Made by a program: the position numbers and the translations under genes
Notes under the pieces: model-generated
Told to the model about the DNA's origin: nothing
Databases searched by the model: none
The model's input: only the letters and a program-made list of their open reading frames with translations
Part shown: piece after piece, positions 1 to 11,481 of the stretch
How positions within the stretch are numbered: position 1 is the first letter of the stretch
Layout of the letters: each line of letters opens with the position of its first letter
Assembly (NCBI GenBank): GCA_947650285.1
Contig: CANTFL010001248.1
Coordinates: 1-64,000, forward strand
DNA length: 64,000 nucleotides
From: Hyaloperonospora brassicae
Lineage: Eukaryota; Oomycota; Peronosporomycetes; Peronosporales; Peronosporaceae
Direction: 5' to 3'

Positions 1-203
1 AAGTGACAAGACGGCGATGAGCCGACATGGGGTGTAAAACGGTTCACGTGCAGTCTGATGATTCTAGAACTACCTTTGAGTGCATGTTCTAGAATCCATC
101 AAGATCAGGGAAAGCTACAAGGTAAAAGAAGATAACACGACGAGTAAGTTCATGAGAAAAACTAATTCCATTACGCTTTCCGATTTTCCTTCGACCTGAC
201 TTA
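1..203 (+). repeat. Ty1/copia LTR fragment at the window edge
   Basis: This aligns, reverse-complemented, with the copia LTR at 26982-27235 and 31531-31784. The window begins inside the LTR, so only its last ~200 bp are present. By eye it is about 90 percent identical to those LTRs, with several substitutions and small indels, and its terminal bases differ (reverse complement begins TAAGTCAGG where the right copy has TGTTATG). It ends exactly where GTCAG (here CTGAC, 204-208) starts, the same base at which the right-hand copia is inserted in the mirror arm. In this orientation it would be the 3' LTR of a copia lying further left, or a solo LTR; the window cannot decide. Confidence 0.85.
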
Positions 204-429
204 CTGACGAGGGGGAAGGATTCTCCGATGTGAGAAAATAAACGAGGATCCTATGACGACGACGATGGCGACGATGAAGATTGGACCCGATAGCATTGAG
301 GAAGCACTTCGACGAATAACTGCGATCGTCGTTAAACTTTGATGGATACATAAGTGAACGAATAGGTACTCGAAATACGGACGCACGTCACGCTGGAATA
401 GATTGTCAAGGTTGAAGGAAGAAGGTATC

Positions 430-1735
430 GGTCCGACGAAGCTCTCGAGTGGATTAAGACGTTTACTTACGAGATGAAAGGAACTTGCAAACCCCAGAAC
501 GACTGGTGTGGGCCATTCTCGTTGAGTCTGGGGGAGGATAACAAGAGTTGGTATCGACAGTTGTAAAAAAACGCAACGGACATGGAAGTTGCTCAGCAAG
601 GCGTTTTTGGGGTACTATTGTTCACAGTACGATCAGTGGAAAGGTCCAGATACTACTTGGCAAAATTCAAGAATCAAAACATGTGTGCGACTTCCTCCTT
701 AGCCTTAATGGAAATGCACGAGCAGCGCAGATTCAATATGAGAAGGGTGGCGCTGAAAATGAAGATCATGTAGAACAGTTTTTGCTCAATTGCGGAGACG
801 ATGACTTGATGTATTTTGTCTATCCGCAACGACTAGGCGATATACATCGAGTGGAGCAGATCATTAGTCACCGGCTGCTAGTAGAGAAGATCAAGAAGAA
901 GCGGGACCGAAAGAGCAACAGTCGACCGTACGATTCCCACATATATAAGTCCCGAGTCAATCGCCTCAGATACAGTCGAAATGGCAATACTCGTCGGTCG
1001 GAGAGCCGACGTGTTAAAAGGATCGATGATACCAAATTCAATCATCAAATAAGACGTGGCGATCTCCTATTCGATCACCGGGAAAGACGTGACGAACACC
1101 GGCTCGTCAGCAGAGACAGATAACCTTGGCGCGGATGACGGACAGAGCGATACGATCGTGATAACAGCCGCCGTAGTACCTTGGCGTCAACGCCTACAGA
1201 CGATTTACGGGCTGCAATTGATGAATTGAGATTCAGACAGCACACCGACCAGTAAGAGTCGCCAGACGAAGAAAGCGAATATGACCACTCGAACGACTAC
1301 CGATCGGACCCTGGCACTTATTATATGGAGGTGGGTAATGAGGTGAACAGGGCGACGTTATTTACGGAAAGCAGCGGCTTGCCGTTACGACCTTGTCCCA
1401 ACACTACGAGTCGGGCGTGCGTAACAGCTGATCAAAGTGGACGGTTCGATCAACGGGATCAAGAAAACCAGCGGCACCGACAAGACTACACAAGAGAACG
1501 CCGACCATGGGGTCCCTGCGGTGCGTGTGATGCAGCAGGCCACGACGATTATTTTTGCAGACGCCGGTGCAAGTTCTGCAAACAAGTTCATGGCACAGAC
1601 CGGTGTGAATTGTTCTCTGAGTTTAAAGGAATGACGGAGTTAGTCAAGTCATCGGTTGATCGAACAACTATGCCTGAAGAACTCCAACACATATATTCAC
1701 CTGGCCATTTAAACCAGGTGGCTCGCCGACGTTGA
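430..1735 (+). pseudogene. Element A gag (left copy), broken
   Basis: The capsid-like region (retrotransposon gag fold) can be followed through three frames: a W-I-K-T-F-T-Y-E-M-K motif at about 450-480, a Y-Y-L-A-K-F stretch near 650 and F-L-L-N-C-G-D-D-D near 780. An Arg-rich basic tract follows (900-1120). The nucleocapsid segment carries a canonical CCHC zinc knuckle, C-x2-C-x4-H-x4-C, at about 1519-1560. Frameshifts and stops separate the pieces (open stretches 548-1123, 582-773 and 1325-1735). The protein would package element RNA in virus-like particles. The right-arm counterpart (25450-26755) shares nearly all lesions; a few amino-acid differences occur in 548-760, more than in the rest of the arm. 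Confidence 0.8.
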
Positions 1736-2530
1736 CTGGGTCGGGAAAAAACGGTCTGCTACAGTCAGTGGAACCAGAAGTCGACACGAACTACGTGTTT
1801 GCCTTTGTTGGAGACACAAGAAGGCCCGACGATGAAGTGTATGGAAAGGAGAATGGAACGAAGAACCAACCGGAATTGTCCATTACTGACGAACAGGTTG
1901 ATGGCGAGAGAGCGAAGGATCGGATGGACGCAACAACTAACTCTCGGCAACAGATGGAATCGGAGAAGCCACTGAATTTGTTACAAGGGGAGCGACTAAG
2001 ATGGCGGTCGTCCAAGAAGTTCGATCGGAGAGTGATAAAGAGAGCTTTTGTAATGGGAGCAGTGAATGATGACCGGACTAAGATACTGCTTGACACCGGA
2101 GCGAACATCTCGACAATCAGTGAGTCTATCACAAGAAAACTTAAGCTTAAGGTCACATGAGCACGGACCAGCAGATTGACTTACAAGGAATCGGAAAGTC
2201 AAAGGTGGCAACGACGCCAAGAGTTACAGTCAAGATAACCCTGAGGCGGAAGGTGGCAACGACGCCAAGAGTTACTGTCAAGATAACCCTGAGGTGGAAG
2301 GTGGCATATGAAATCGAAGTATGAATCATGCCAAATCGAACGGGGTGGACCTAACCCTCGTAACAGGTTTTATGATCCCAGCCGGGGTCCATGTATATCC
2401 CTTCAATTCAACGACCAAGTAACCCGACGGACTAGTTGTACCACTGCTCAAGTCCGCGAAAGAGGTCGACATACAGGAGTGGGGAAGAAGGTACAGGGAG
2501 ACCAGCAATACCATGAGTGTCGATCAACGA
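1732..2530 (+). pseudogene. Element A aspartic protease region (left copy)
   Basis: An open stretch (1732-2160) ends in a typical retroelement protease active site: I-L-L-D-T-G-A-N-I-S-T-I at about 2086-2121, with the D-T-G triad intact. The continuing flap and C-terminal part (about 2290-2530) is readable only by changing frame. A 48-bp direct tandem duplication sits in between (about 2202-2297), with the copies differing at two bases. The enzyme would cleave the Gag-Pol polyprotein. Stops make this copy inactive. Confidence 0.75.
2202..2297 (+). repeat. 48-bp tandem duplication inside the element A protease
   Basis: Two adjacent 48-bp units beginning AAGGTGGCAACGACGCC differ at only two positions, and the start of a third unit (AAGGTGGCA) follows. 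The unit is a multiple of three, so it adds 16 codons without shifting frame. The mirror copy at 24888-24983 carries the same duplication, so it predates the duplication or homogenisation of the arms. Confidence 0.8.
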
Positions 2531-2929
2531 TGGTCTGAGTTTTTCCAGATGCAGCGTCAATAACCACCGGGATCCACGCACGAACTGTGGGATCGTGGAT
2601 TACCCGTACTACTACCTACGGTCATATACAACAGGAGAGTAAAAGCGACGACGGTCCGACTGACAAATCTTGCACACGGGTAAAGACCTGCCCGGTATAC
2701 TTTCCGACAGTCGTTTGGATGCCACACGCACGCTCCCACGAAATGAGGGATATGTGCGCGCAAATTCGTCGAAGTACAGCGATAGGCAAGTACTGGCATA
2801 CGAACATGTATTAGACAAAGAATTGCTACGGAAAGAGAAAGGTTTGTATGAAGAAAAGTTGTCTCGGCAATCACCAGTGGTGGAACGACCGATTTACTCA
2901 CTAAACGTGCCATCCTTCGTCGAGATAAA

Positions 2930-3598
2930 TTGACCACGGGTACACAATCTCCGACCGACGAGGACGAGTGCAACATAGAGATAGAAGACAGTGTGATGAG
3001 ACAACAAGTTCAGAATGGTTCCACGGAGCTGACAAGGAGTGAAACCGATAGTTGTGATAGTCATTTCGCTGATCATTATCAGAAACCGACCACGCGTGTC
3101 AAGGATGGAAACGGGGACATCAGCAAGATGTCGATTCATGCAGCGGCAGTATCGATAACGTGCAGTAAATTAGGTGATGACTGGTCATTACTCAAGGAGT
3201 CAATCTATCGGTCAAACGATGAACGTGGAGATCAAGGTACAAAACGAAGTCTAGTTGTTAAATCATCTGCAGCAGATACACTGTCACGTAATAGAGAGAA
3301 CAAGTCCGTCGACGAGTTCCACAAACGGTTCTTGTGCGTTCTGGAAGAGTCGATCGTGGACCCACTGGATGAGGAGTCATCAACTGCGCAAGTGAAACAA
3401 CCGACTTATGAGCATAAACCCATCGAAGACACAATGGTAGATTACGCACGAGAACTCGCCTTTCTGACGGAACTCACTAAAGTGACACCAACAAAGTTGG
3501 ACTACGGCTTAGAGAATGTGACATCATCGGCTCATGATGAGAAACAGCAAGCCAAGTTGATTGCTATATTGGAGAAACATGGGCAGATAACGATTTAA
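2930..3598 (+). pseudogene. Element A pol linker between protease and RT (left copy)
   Basis: This is the longest open frame left in this copy (222 codons). It is hydrophilic and acidic, rich in D, E, S and T, and ends in H-G-Q-I-T-I just before the first RT block. No catalytic motif is visible. By position it is the protease-RT connecting segment, which in element C corresponds to about 50200-50900. It is identical in the mirror arm (23587-24255, minus strand). Confidence 0.6.
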
Positions 3599-3599
3599 A

Positions 3600-4680
3600 A
3601 TGGAAATGCGCTATTACATCCAGCGTATGGAGCAGTATGACATCGATGTAAACGAACATGATACTATTCAACAACGGGATCGACGCGTGCCTCTCTGACA
3701 CCTGACTAAACTGTACGAATCACTGAAAGGATTGTTGACGGAAGGGCTCGTTTTGCTCTCACAGAGTCCGTGGGACTCACCGATTTGTAATTGTTCCAAA
3801 GAAGAATGGCGTGGACATACGTTTGTGTATTGACTACAAGATGGTCAATGCTGTGAAGGTGGGTATGGAATATGCGATGCCTTTGGTGGACTATCAACTT
3901 ACGATACTGGAAGACTAGTAATGGTTTTGCTCTCTTAATGCTGCTAGTAGGTTTTGAACGATCCTGATGACAGAGAGAGCGAGACAGATTTCGGTTTTCG
4001 TGTGGTATTTAGAGAACTTTAAACGGTTGCAGATGCCATTTGGATTGAAGAACTCCCCGATGATCTATCAGCGATTAATGTACAATGCCCTGTGAGATTA
4101 TGCTCAATCCAGAGGAGGCTAGAGTAAGTTTTCGGAGAAGGTACGAAATGTGGAAAAAGAAGCAGCAAACAGACAATAATGTCATCATCAGGACCGCCAC
4201 TGCGCTTCCGACCCACACAATCCGTCACTAAGTCTGAAGCGGACTGCTGCATCAACACGGACCCTGACGCATACAACGAATGGTCCCGAACCCTGAGAAC
4301 AACATGAACTTAACAGGTGAACCCTACAAAACGACACCTGCCCCAGTGTTCAAGCGTCGATCGTTCGCCGATGATACGTATTTTGGTGGACGAAGTTCGA
4401 GGATTGCTTAGCAACACTCTTTCAATTGTTAGAACGATTCACAGAGTGTAGAATAAGCGTGAGTTTTACTAAGAGCATATTTGTTCAGCCTAGAGTTGAC
4501 TTCCTTTCGCATAAAGTAAACGCGCAAGGGATCGCCGCTGACCCAGATAAGCTGGCAACTATTGCTCAACTCCTTTTTCCGACTTTGAAGAAAGGAATGC
4601 ATGCATTCTTGAGAGCTTTCAATTACTTTAGAAGATTCATCCAGAATATAGCTGTCTATGGGGCTGTTCTCTACTAACTG
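3600..4680 (+). pseudogene. Element A reverse transcriptase (left copy), degenerate
   Basis: Conserved RT blocks appear in several frames. Examples are F-G-L-K-N-S-P-M-I-Y-Q-R near 4036-4075, and the catalytic block as F-A-D-D (consensus Y-x-D-D) near 4362-4375. The thumb/connection segment (V-D-F-L-S-H-K-V-N-A-Q-G, then F-N-Y-F-R-R-F-I) lies in the open stretch 4426-4677. Between the P-F-G-L-K-N-block and the F-A-D-D block there are roughly 280 bp, far more than in usual Ty3 RTs; element C also has an enlarged gap here. Multiple stops make it non-functional. Confidence 0.8.
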
Positions 4681-5130
4681 AAGAAGGGCGGTTTTTATGG
4701 GATCAATACATTTTGCGACAGCTTACAATTTGCATGAGCTTCATAAACAATCGATTGTCAAAGCGTCCGTACTCATTCATTTTAATCAGAAGCTGGATGT
4801 CCACGTGATGATCTTCGCAAAAAAACTGGGCATTGAGCAGTACCTTAATGCAATTCGACGACCACAAACTGTATCCAGTGCGGTTCTGCGGACGACTGTT
4901 ACAGAAGAATGAGAGAAATTACCACCCGGCGGAACGTGAGGTACTCTCATTATATTAGCTGGTCAAGATTGCTCATACGCTTCTTGTACAAATAAAACAC
5001 GTCTGCACGAGGTACTCAACATTGGAGTGGCTCTTACATCCAAATCGTTATATGGTCAAGCAGTCAGCTTCGCCGTATTTCTGTCACCCTATCATTTGAA
5101 AAACAAGAGAGTCAGCGGGCGCGATGTCGA
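4681..5130 (+). pseudogene. Element A retroviral-type RNase H (left copy), decayed
   Basis: This aligns by position and wording with the RNase H of element C at 48650-49042. The segment around 4800-4830 reads V-H-V-M-I-F-A-K-K-L, where an active RNase H would have D-A-S. A TGA shortly before 4697 in this arm is a sense codon in the mirror arm (22496-22498), one of the few substitutions between the arms. Confidence 0.6.
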
Positions 5131-5379
5131 TTTTCTTTAGCTACTCCAGGCGCTCATCACGCCGACTGTCGGACTCGACGAATCGCTGGCCCACACTGCC
5201 CCATGTTCCAATCATGGGACAGTGGTACGCCTTGATCCTGAGCTTTTTTATGTCCGAGCCTCGTCAGAATTCAGTGGGTTCGTCATGTCTTTCGACTGTT
5301 CATCGAAGACGGCAAAACATTGCGGATTCGGAAGTTGCGCGTGGATATGATGGAAGCTTCCCGAGTGGTCGATAGTAAT

Positions 5380-5760
5380 GGCTGCGAGTGATTACCTTCC
5401 GTCGACCATAGTTAATTTGGCCGAGTATGCCGGCATGAACCGAGGCGCTTAAGCATCATTGGATCACCAAGTAACTGATCTGATCATAGTGGATAATTCG
5501 AGGTTAGCGATCCAGCAAGCAATGGTAGCGATCGCCTATAAACACAGCGCACTGCAAGTGAAATTAGCACGTCATAAAGACTTAGTCAATCGATTTAACT
5601 CCGAATGATACTCGAACGTTATCCGCTAATAAAATACGGCCGCCGATGTCTTGGCGACAAACGTACTGGAAGCCAAGACGGAGAACTTTCACTAATGTCA
5701 AGGACCTAATGAGGAGCTACGCAAATGCAATCGGATACAGGAAAAGTTAGTTAGAGACTG
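5380..5760 (+). pseudogene. Element A archaeal-type RNase H (left copy), remnant
   Basis: After the first RNase H there is a second one of the RNase HI/archaeal type, seen in the frame from 5380. It shows A-S-D-Y-L-P-S-T-I-V-N-L-A-E-Y-A-G-M (the catalytic Glu is in L-A-E-Y), then L-I-I-V-D-N-S-R-L-A-I-Q-Q (normally G-D-S-R), and a C-terminal A-A-A-D-V-L-A-T. Three stops interrupt it. Plant Tat-lineage and some oomycete Ty3/gypsy elements are known to carry such a second RNase H. The equivalent domain in element C is much better preserved. Confidence 0.7.
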
Positions 5761-6099
5761 CAAGCCATTTAAAGTCAGCAAAGCAATACCAGCTGTGTCA
5801 GTGAATACACGAAGTACAACACGTCGAGTGGAATTCGAAGACCAGCTGAGTCGTAGAAGGCCGATAGAGAGTAACGAGGAGTCGAATGAAAGTCAAGAAC
5901 ACCAGACGCGGGTTCGACACAAAGTGACGCGATCGAATCCCGAGACTCGGGCATCATCAAATTCGGGGAACATTGACCCAACATCCATTTAAAATGAACA
6001 AAGAAAATGGATGTCGACCGCACAAGATGATGAGATTAAGTGGGCATAATTCACGGCGTATCTGCGAGGAGAATCGGACAAATTAACACATCGTCAAGC

Positions 6100-7000
6100 T
6101 AGCGATGCTGGAAAGATCGCTGCTCGATTCGTGTTGAGTCAAGACGAGCTACTCTACTACGTGGGACGGCGCCGAGAACTAAGAGAGACACAGCAAGACG
6201 ACATCAAACTGCAACTTTTAATCCCAACAACACCAGTCGACGAAATTCTGTTAAATTGTCATACCTCAATAGAAGACGGTCACCAAGAAATTGTGCGGCC
6301 AAACTACAAAGTCAAGACTGATTAGTACTGGATCGGTTTATATGCAGATGTCTTAAGACACTTACAGGCGTGTGACGATTCAGTGCAGGAAAAAGCAAGC
6401 CTGCAATCAACGGGTATTCGCCGGGGAATATGGTCTCCGAGCGACCATTTCAAGTGGTGTCAATGGACTTCGTCATACCACTCCCGAAGACTCGACGAGG
6501 AAACACGGCGCTTTTACTGTTTCAAGACCATTGTAATGGATTTGTGATAGCTAAGGCTATGAATGATACGTCGGCATTAGAGGTATGTAAAGCGTGTGAA
6601 AAGAATATCTTCCGTCATTTCGGTGCTCCTAGTCTCATTCGTCACGACAGAGATCCCAAGTTTATGAGCGAAGTCTTCCAAACGTTTGCTTAAATGATGC
6701 AAGCTAAGTCAAGAACCATTCTCAGCTACCGTCTGCAATCAAACGGGCAACAAGATCGAAGTGTGAAAACAATGATTTAGACTGTGCGAGTGTATATGGA
6801 AGACGCACAACAAACCGATTGGGATGACATTGTAGAAGAGTTGGTTCACGCCATGAAGAACTTAAGAGATTCAACGAGAAAAAAGACGCCGTTCTGTTTG
6901 GTACACTGGTGGGATGACCACTAAACATTGAAAGATGTGACAGGGTTAATGCGACTCGCTAAGCCATAGAAAATTAAGGTAATAGACTCGGCGAACCCAG
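6100..7000 (+). pseudogene. Element A integrase (left copy), broken
   Basis: The N-terminal zinc-binding region is represented by 6131-6325 (L-L-Y-Y-V-G-R-R-R, then the histidine segment C-H-T-S-I-E-D-G-H). The catalytic core is in 6430-6693: first Asp in V-S-M-D-F-V-I-P, second Asp in I-R-H-D-R-D-P-K-F-M-S. The Glu region follows after a stop (S-N-G-Q-Q-D-R-S near 6735), where the expected Glu is not intact. The enzyme would insert the cDNA into chromosomes. Confidence 0.8.
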
Positions 7001-7419
7001 TCCTGTGGCTTCGCAAGTCTAAAAGGCATCGGGAAGTAGCACTGCGACGAGCAAAGGCGTACAGAGTTAAGAAGAGGGCAAGCAGAGAGCGTGAACATAA
7101 GAAGGTACGAAGTCAATCTGAGCGGCGAACAGATTCCACGAACACCGGATATGATACTGAGTAATACGAAGAGTGGGCAGGAGATCTGTCTATTTGATTG
7201 GGTGACATCGTAATTTATATTTGACGACAAGGAGGACCTCTAATGCCGCGATTAATACGAGAGACCAAGTGGGTCGATTATGGAACGATTAACGTTAGGT
7301 CTGACAAGATGTCAGCGCACAGGGTGGATGGCCCTCAGTGGATATATTGATTCTACTCAGTCTTCCACATATTGCGCTTGAATTAGGTGATAGGACAAGG
7401 CGCACGTCTAACAACGATT

Positions 7420-7690
7420 TTGGTGCAAGTACTAGGAGAGACAGATCGACTTGGCTTAAAAGAAGAACTACTGCCGGAAGGTAGATGGATGCCCGACACG
7501 TCCAGTGGCCGATACGAGGTAGAAGCCATACTCGACGGTGACACGTAAAGGTCAACAACTACCGACAGAATCCAGCGGAAGTTCTTAATCAAATGGGTGG
7601 GATACGATGAACCCACGTGGGAACTATTAAACAACTTGTCCTGTGGAGGTTTATTTTTTGACTACTTGAGGCGGAAGAAAAGAGAGGATC
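7420..7690 (+). pseudogene. Element A chromodomain at integrase C-terminus (left copy)
   Basis: The translation reads L-P-E-G-R-W-M-P, then Y-E-V-E-A-I-L-D-G, and after a stop R-K-F-L-I-K-W-V-G-Y-D-E-P-T-W-E. This is the chromodomain signature, with its aromatic cage residues Y, W and W. Chromodomains on chromovirus integrases direct insertion to marked chromatin. Confidence 0.8.
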
Positions 7691-7787
7691 ATCTGCAAAT
7701 GGTGCAAGTCGCAGACGAACGGTAGAAACACCAGCACCACGCGTACTCGCTTTCTGTGACGACTAGCAGGCAGAAAGAGAAGTAAAG

Positions 7788-10700
7788 TTACTGCTTCAAG
7801 ATGTATTGGTACATGGAGACAAATATAATTTGATTAACGAGGTTGAGGCACGACGTCGTCGACAAAATCTGCATACCATCGCAATTTTCAGGCTCGAGAG
7901 GAGAGGGGTCGACGACCGGAGGAGAAGCTTCGTCTGCACCGACATCCTTGACGATGAGTGATTCCACTTCACTCTCAGACGTACCGACCGGAGCAAAGAC
8001 AGGGAACCCCGGATTGCAAGGACGTAAATATGTGTTATAGAGGTGCTCCGACGGGCGGGTCAGCCACCAAACACGCCAGGGTTCAACTTGGTCAAGCGCT
8101 TCAAGTTCGATGATTCATTCAATACCCTCGGGCACCCACGCATGATTTATGATCGGGTACACAGGCACTTACGGTCCAAAGAAAGGTTCGGGGTCAAGCA
8201 AAGGTGTGGGTCCACGAGATGACTCCGCAGACGCCGGATCTTGCAAGGCAATACTCAAGTTCTTCGCGACCTTTCGCAGAAGATCCCCACGACGTTTGCG
8301 AGCGGCAGTATGATCAAAGCTGCATAAATTCGGGACAAGTCTTCAGCCGAGCGCAAAGGGTTTTCATCGGGGTTCATGCCCATAAGAATACTCGACTCCA
8401 AGATCGAATACGTACGCTCCCGAAAAGCCACAAAACAATTTGAGCGAGCATCGTCACGGGCAGACGGCGTTGAATAATGATTATGTCCTCGAAAGTTGAC
8501 CCACGCGTCAGCCACCGAGTCCAGATGGGAGATGGGCTGGGAAGAACGGGGAGGACGGTGGAGCCGATCTTGAGCGTCGCCAATCTTGGACCCACTCATG
8601 AACATCGTCTTCGATGGAAATAACGACAGAGTAAGCTGACATGGATGCGATGGATCATACACATCAGCAAACTCGAGGAACCGTGCAAGTGAAACGAGGG
8701 TAGCAACGACGAACGACTTTGATACAACGGGTGCCTGTCGGATAGGGGACATAGCCGACGTGATGCGCAATTAGCAGCGAGCTGAACCGTGATGGAAGAA
8801 ACGTAAACCCCGACTCGCTCTCATGGCAGGAGTTGACCTGGATTATTGAGCTACTACTTGACCCGCACGAGCACGAAGAAAAGAGTACGGAACCGATAAT
8901 GGTCCAGAAAAGCCACTAGCATCAGTCGCCTCTGGGGGTGACGGGGACTTGGACCCGGTATCACTCGACGCTAACAAATGTGGTGACGTCGACGAGGAAG
9001 TAGCCGCCACTACAGCTGCTGAAGTCTTGCTGAGGTTGGCTCGGGACATCTGAATCCTTTGCTTCTTCTTCTGTGAACTGGTGGGACGTTCACCAACGGA
9101 AGCAGTCGAGGGGTCTTCAGAAGCGGAAACAATGAATGGGGTCGACGGGGTGACGCGAGCGTTGGTCTTCTTCTTCGATGAGTGGATGAGAGACACGCTA
9201 GTCGAGACATCAGGGACGTCCACCAAAGATGCTGTGACAGGCACTGGATCGGGTGACGGAAGTAGGACATCTTTCCTTTTCTTGGAAGACCTAGCAGAAG
9301 ACCGGCTATTGGGGAAGACGTAAGACGCACCAGCACGAACAGCGACAGCGGTCGGCGACGTCGATTAAACCACGTCAGATACGGCTTCAATTGATGAAGT
9401 GATCGCGACGACGATCGACGAGCCCGGAATCGGAGGATTTGGACCTGCGGCACACGAGCGATTGCAGGTGGTGGAACGGATACAGTGGCGGAAGACCGGC
9501 GAGCTATCATCCTGGGAAGTGATGCGGCTGGAGCAGCAGCTATACCGGCCAACTTAGATTTCTCCGGTCGTGCGGAAGCCGTTGGAGCCTTGGCCTTCTT
9601 GGGTGACGCGGTTGAACGCTTGGTAACTCGACGGCGTACTGCACCCCCTTTTCGACGCTACTTGGCCGGTGGAGCTACCGATGGCGACGCGGGGCGAGTG
9701 AGATTGGGAGTAGCATGGGATTGCACGGCAGCATCACTCTCCCCGCTAACCCCAGACGCTGAGACTTTGAAGTGGTCGATGAAACAGCCTTTTCAGCGAG
9801 GTTCATCAACTCAGACGCGGAAGTGGGCGTCATAGCTGACTCAACATGAGAATCCGGCTCGGTCAGAGACGAGGTACCAATCCCATGAGCCGATGATGCA
9901 ACAGCTTGAAAAGACGTTAAAGGAGGCGATGATGCAGTGGCACCCGCCGATTCAGACCTAGCCGTCGATGACCACGTATACAGGAAGACGAATTTGGATC
10001 CCGGAGTACACTGTGATCCATTGCAGAGTCAAACGAATCCGATCGTATCCTCAGATAATTTAGAGGAGGTACCGACGACGAAAACGGCTCTCCGACAGTC
10101 ACATCAGTCGACTACGAAGACTCTTCGCCAACAGTCACAGCAGTCGACGACGTAGAAGTCGAAGACACGAAAGCCAAGGAAGAAGATGAGAATGATAAAG
10201 TCCGTCGTCCAGACCAAGAAGATGAGCGTTGCAAAGTTTCAAAGAAGCAATAGGACGAGGCGGGTCCATCAGGTGTCCCAAGCCATCGCTAGCATTATGG
10301 GTGCAGCAGACGAAGGCTCGAGCCGCAAAAACATGTTCTGCATTGTCGTCGACCCATCGAACGAAATGACTTCCGAGAAATGAGTCGCGAGAAGTCGAAA
10401 CAACCGCGAGTTGATGTCCATATCTCGAGGATTTAATCCTGGAACGTCCACGCCAACCGCTGCAGTCACCGCAAGGTTCGGATCCAGCGAACATTGGATG
10501 TTTCCACGAGGTGGAAAATCCCTTTGTTGTCGGATGAACTGTTGGTGACTGCTGAAGGTGCGCCGCATCACCCGAAGCGCATGAATGTCCCCGCTGCACA
10601 AGGCCATCATTGCATCCCAGAGCTGCCGGAAGTACCCAGCGGTAACGCCTTGTACAGTGGTATGACGAGCTTCAGCATTGGCGAGGTCGCGCATAAGCTG

Positions 10701-11447
10701 GTTGATCATGCGATAACGGTCCGCTATACCAGAGGACAGCTCGGCAATCATACGCTCGGTCTAGGCAAGACGATTTTCTCGATGCGTAGCTGTCTGGCTC
10801 GCAGATGACTCGATAGAGGATATCAACTTGTGCAACGAGTCAATCAAATCGGTCGTCTGGAGAGCAGAAGACTTCCAAGTCTAATACTCTTTCTCGCTCG
10901 TTGACAAACGATGCTGCAGGTCCACCGAGTCCGAGACAGCAGCTTGCATTTTTCGACGAAGGGAAGAATTCTCTCGGTGAGACTGGGAAAGAGCCACGCA
11001 CAGAGCCGCAATATCTGCGGAGTGGTCGACGACAGGAGCAACGTCAGCGGATATCAGCGAATTCGATTCATCCAGCATGCGAGATCGGAGGATCATTTGC
11101 CTCAACGACGTGTCGAGAAGTGGGAGAGGAGATTCCATCAACGTCACGATTACCCGGATCAATTCGACTTTGCGCCGCTACATTCGATCGTCGATGCTTG
11201 AGAGGAGGCTACATCGATTCAACGTATCCAGCGATGATCCAGATGTACGGTCAATTGAAGGCTCGTCCTGGGTGGAGTCGGCAGAGACGACGTCAGACAC
11301 AGAAGGGTTACAAGGAGCCAATCTCGAAGATGTATGGAGTACAACGAGAAGGAAGGAGAGAAGCATTATGACGGATCGTACCATGGTACAGTGAGAACGG
11401 TCCGGAATGACTAACATAAGTGGCGGCGAAGGTAATAGTCGAGACAC
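7788..11447 (-). pseudogene. Element A antisense accessory gene (left copy), degenerate
   Basis: Downstream of pol and on the opposite strand runs a decayed frame of up to about 1000 codons. Reading from 11447 it has: a hydrophobic N-terminal stretch (M-L-L-S-F-L-L-V-V-L), a coiled-coil region (Q-S-H-R-E-N-S-S-L-R-R-K-M-Q), a second helical part (10751-10269), a Ser/Thr/Pro/Lys-rich middle (about 10100-8850) and a globular C-terminal part (8770-8255, ending near 7788). The first third stays in one frame broken by three TAG codons; the middle needs frameshifts. I do not recognise the family. Element C has an accessory frame at the same place with the same layout (coiled coil, Ser/Lys-rich, globular), so I infer a homologous role. 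Confidence 0.65.
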
Positions 11448-11481
11448 TCGTCAGTTAGGTTCGTATTGCGACTGGGGTAGT

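Noticed and set aside
4019..4276. Independent small genes among the many 60-120 codon frames in the element A arms
   Set aside because: They are other-frame readings or fragments of gag-pol or the accessory gene, and lie across recognised RT, RNase H or integrase blocks.
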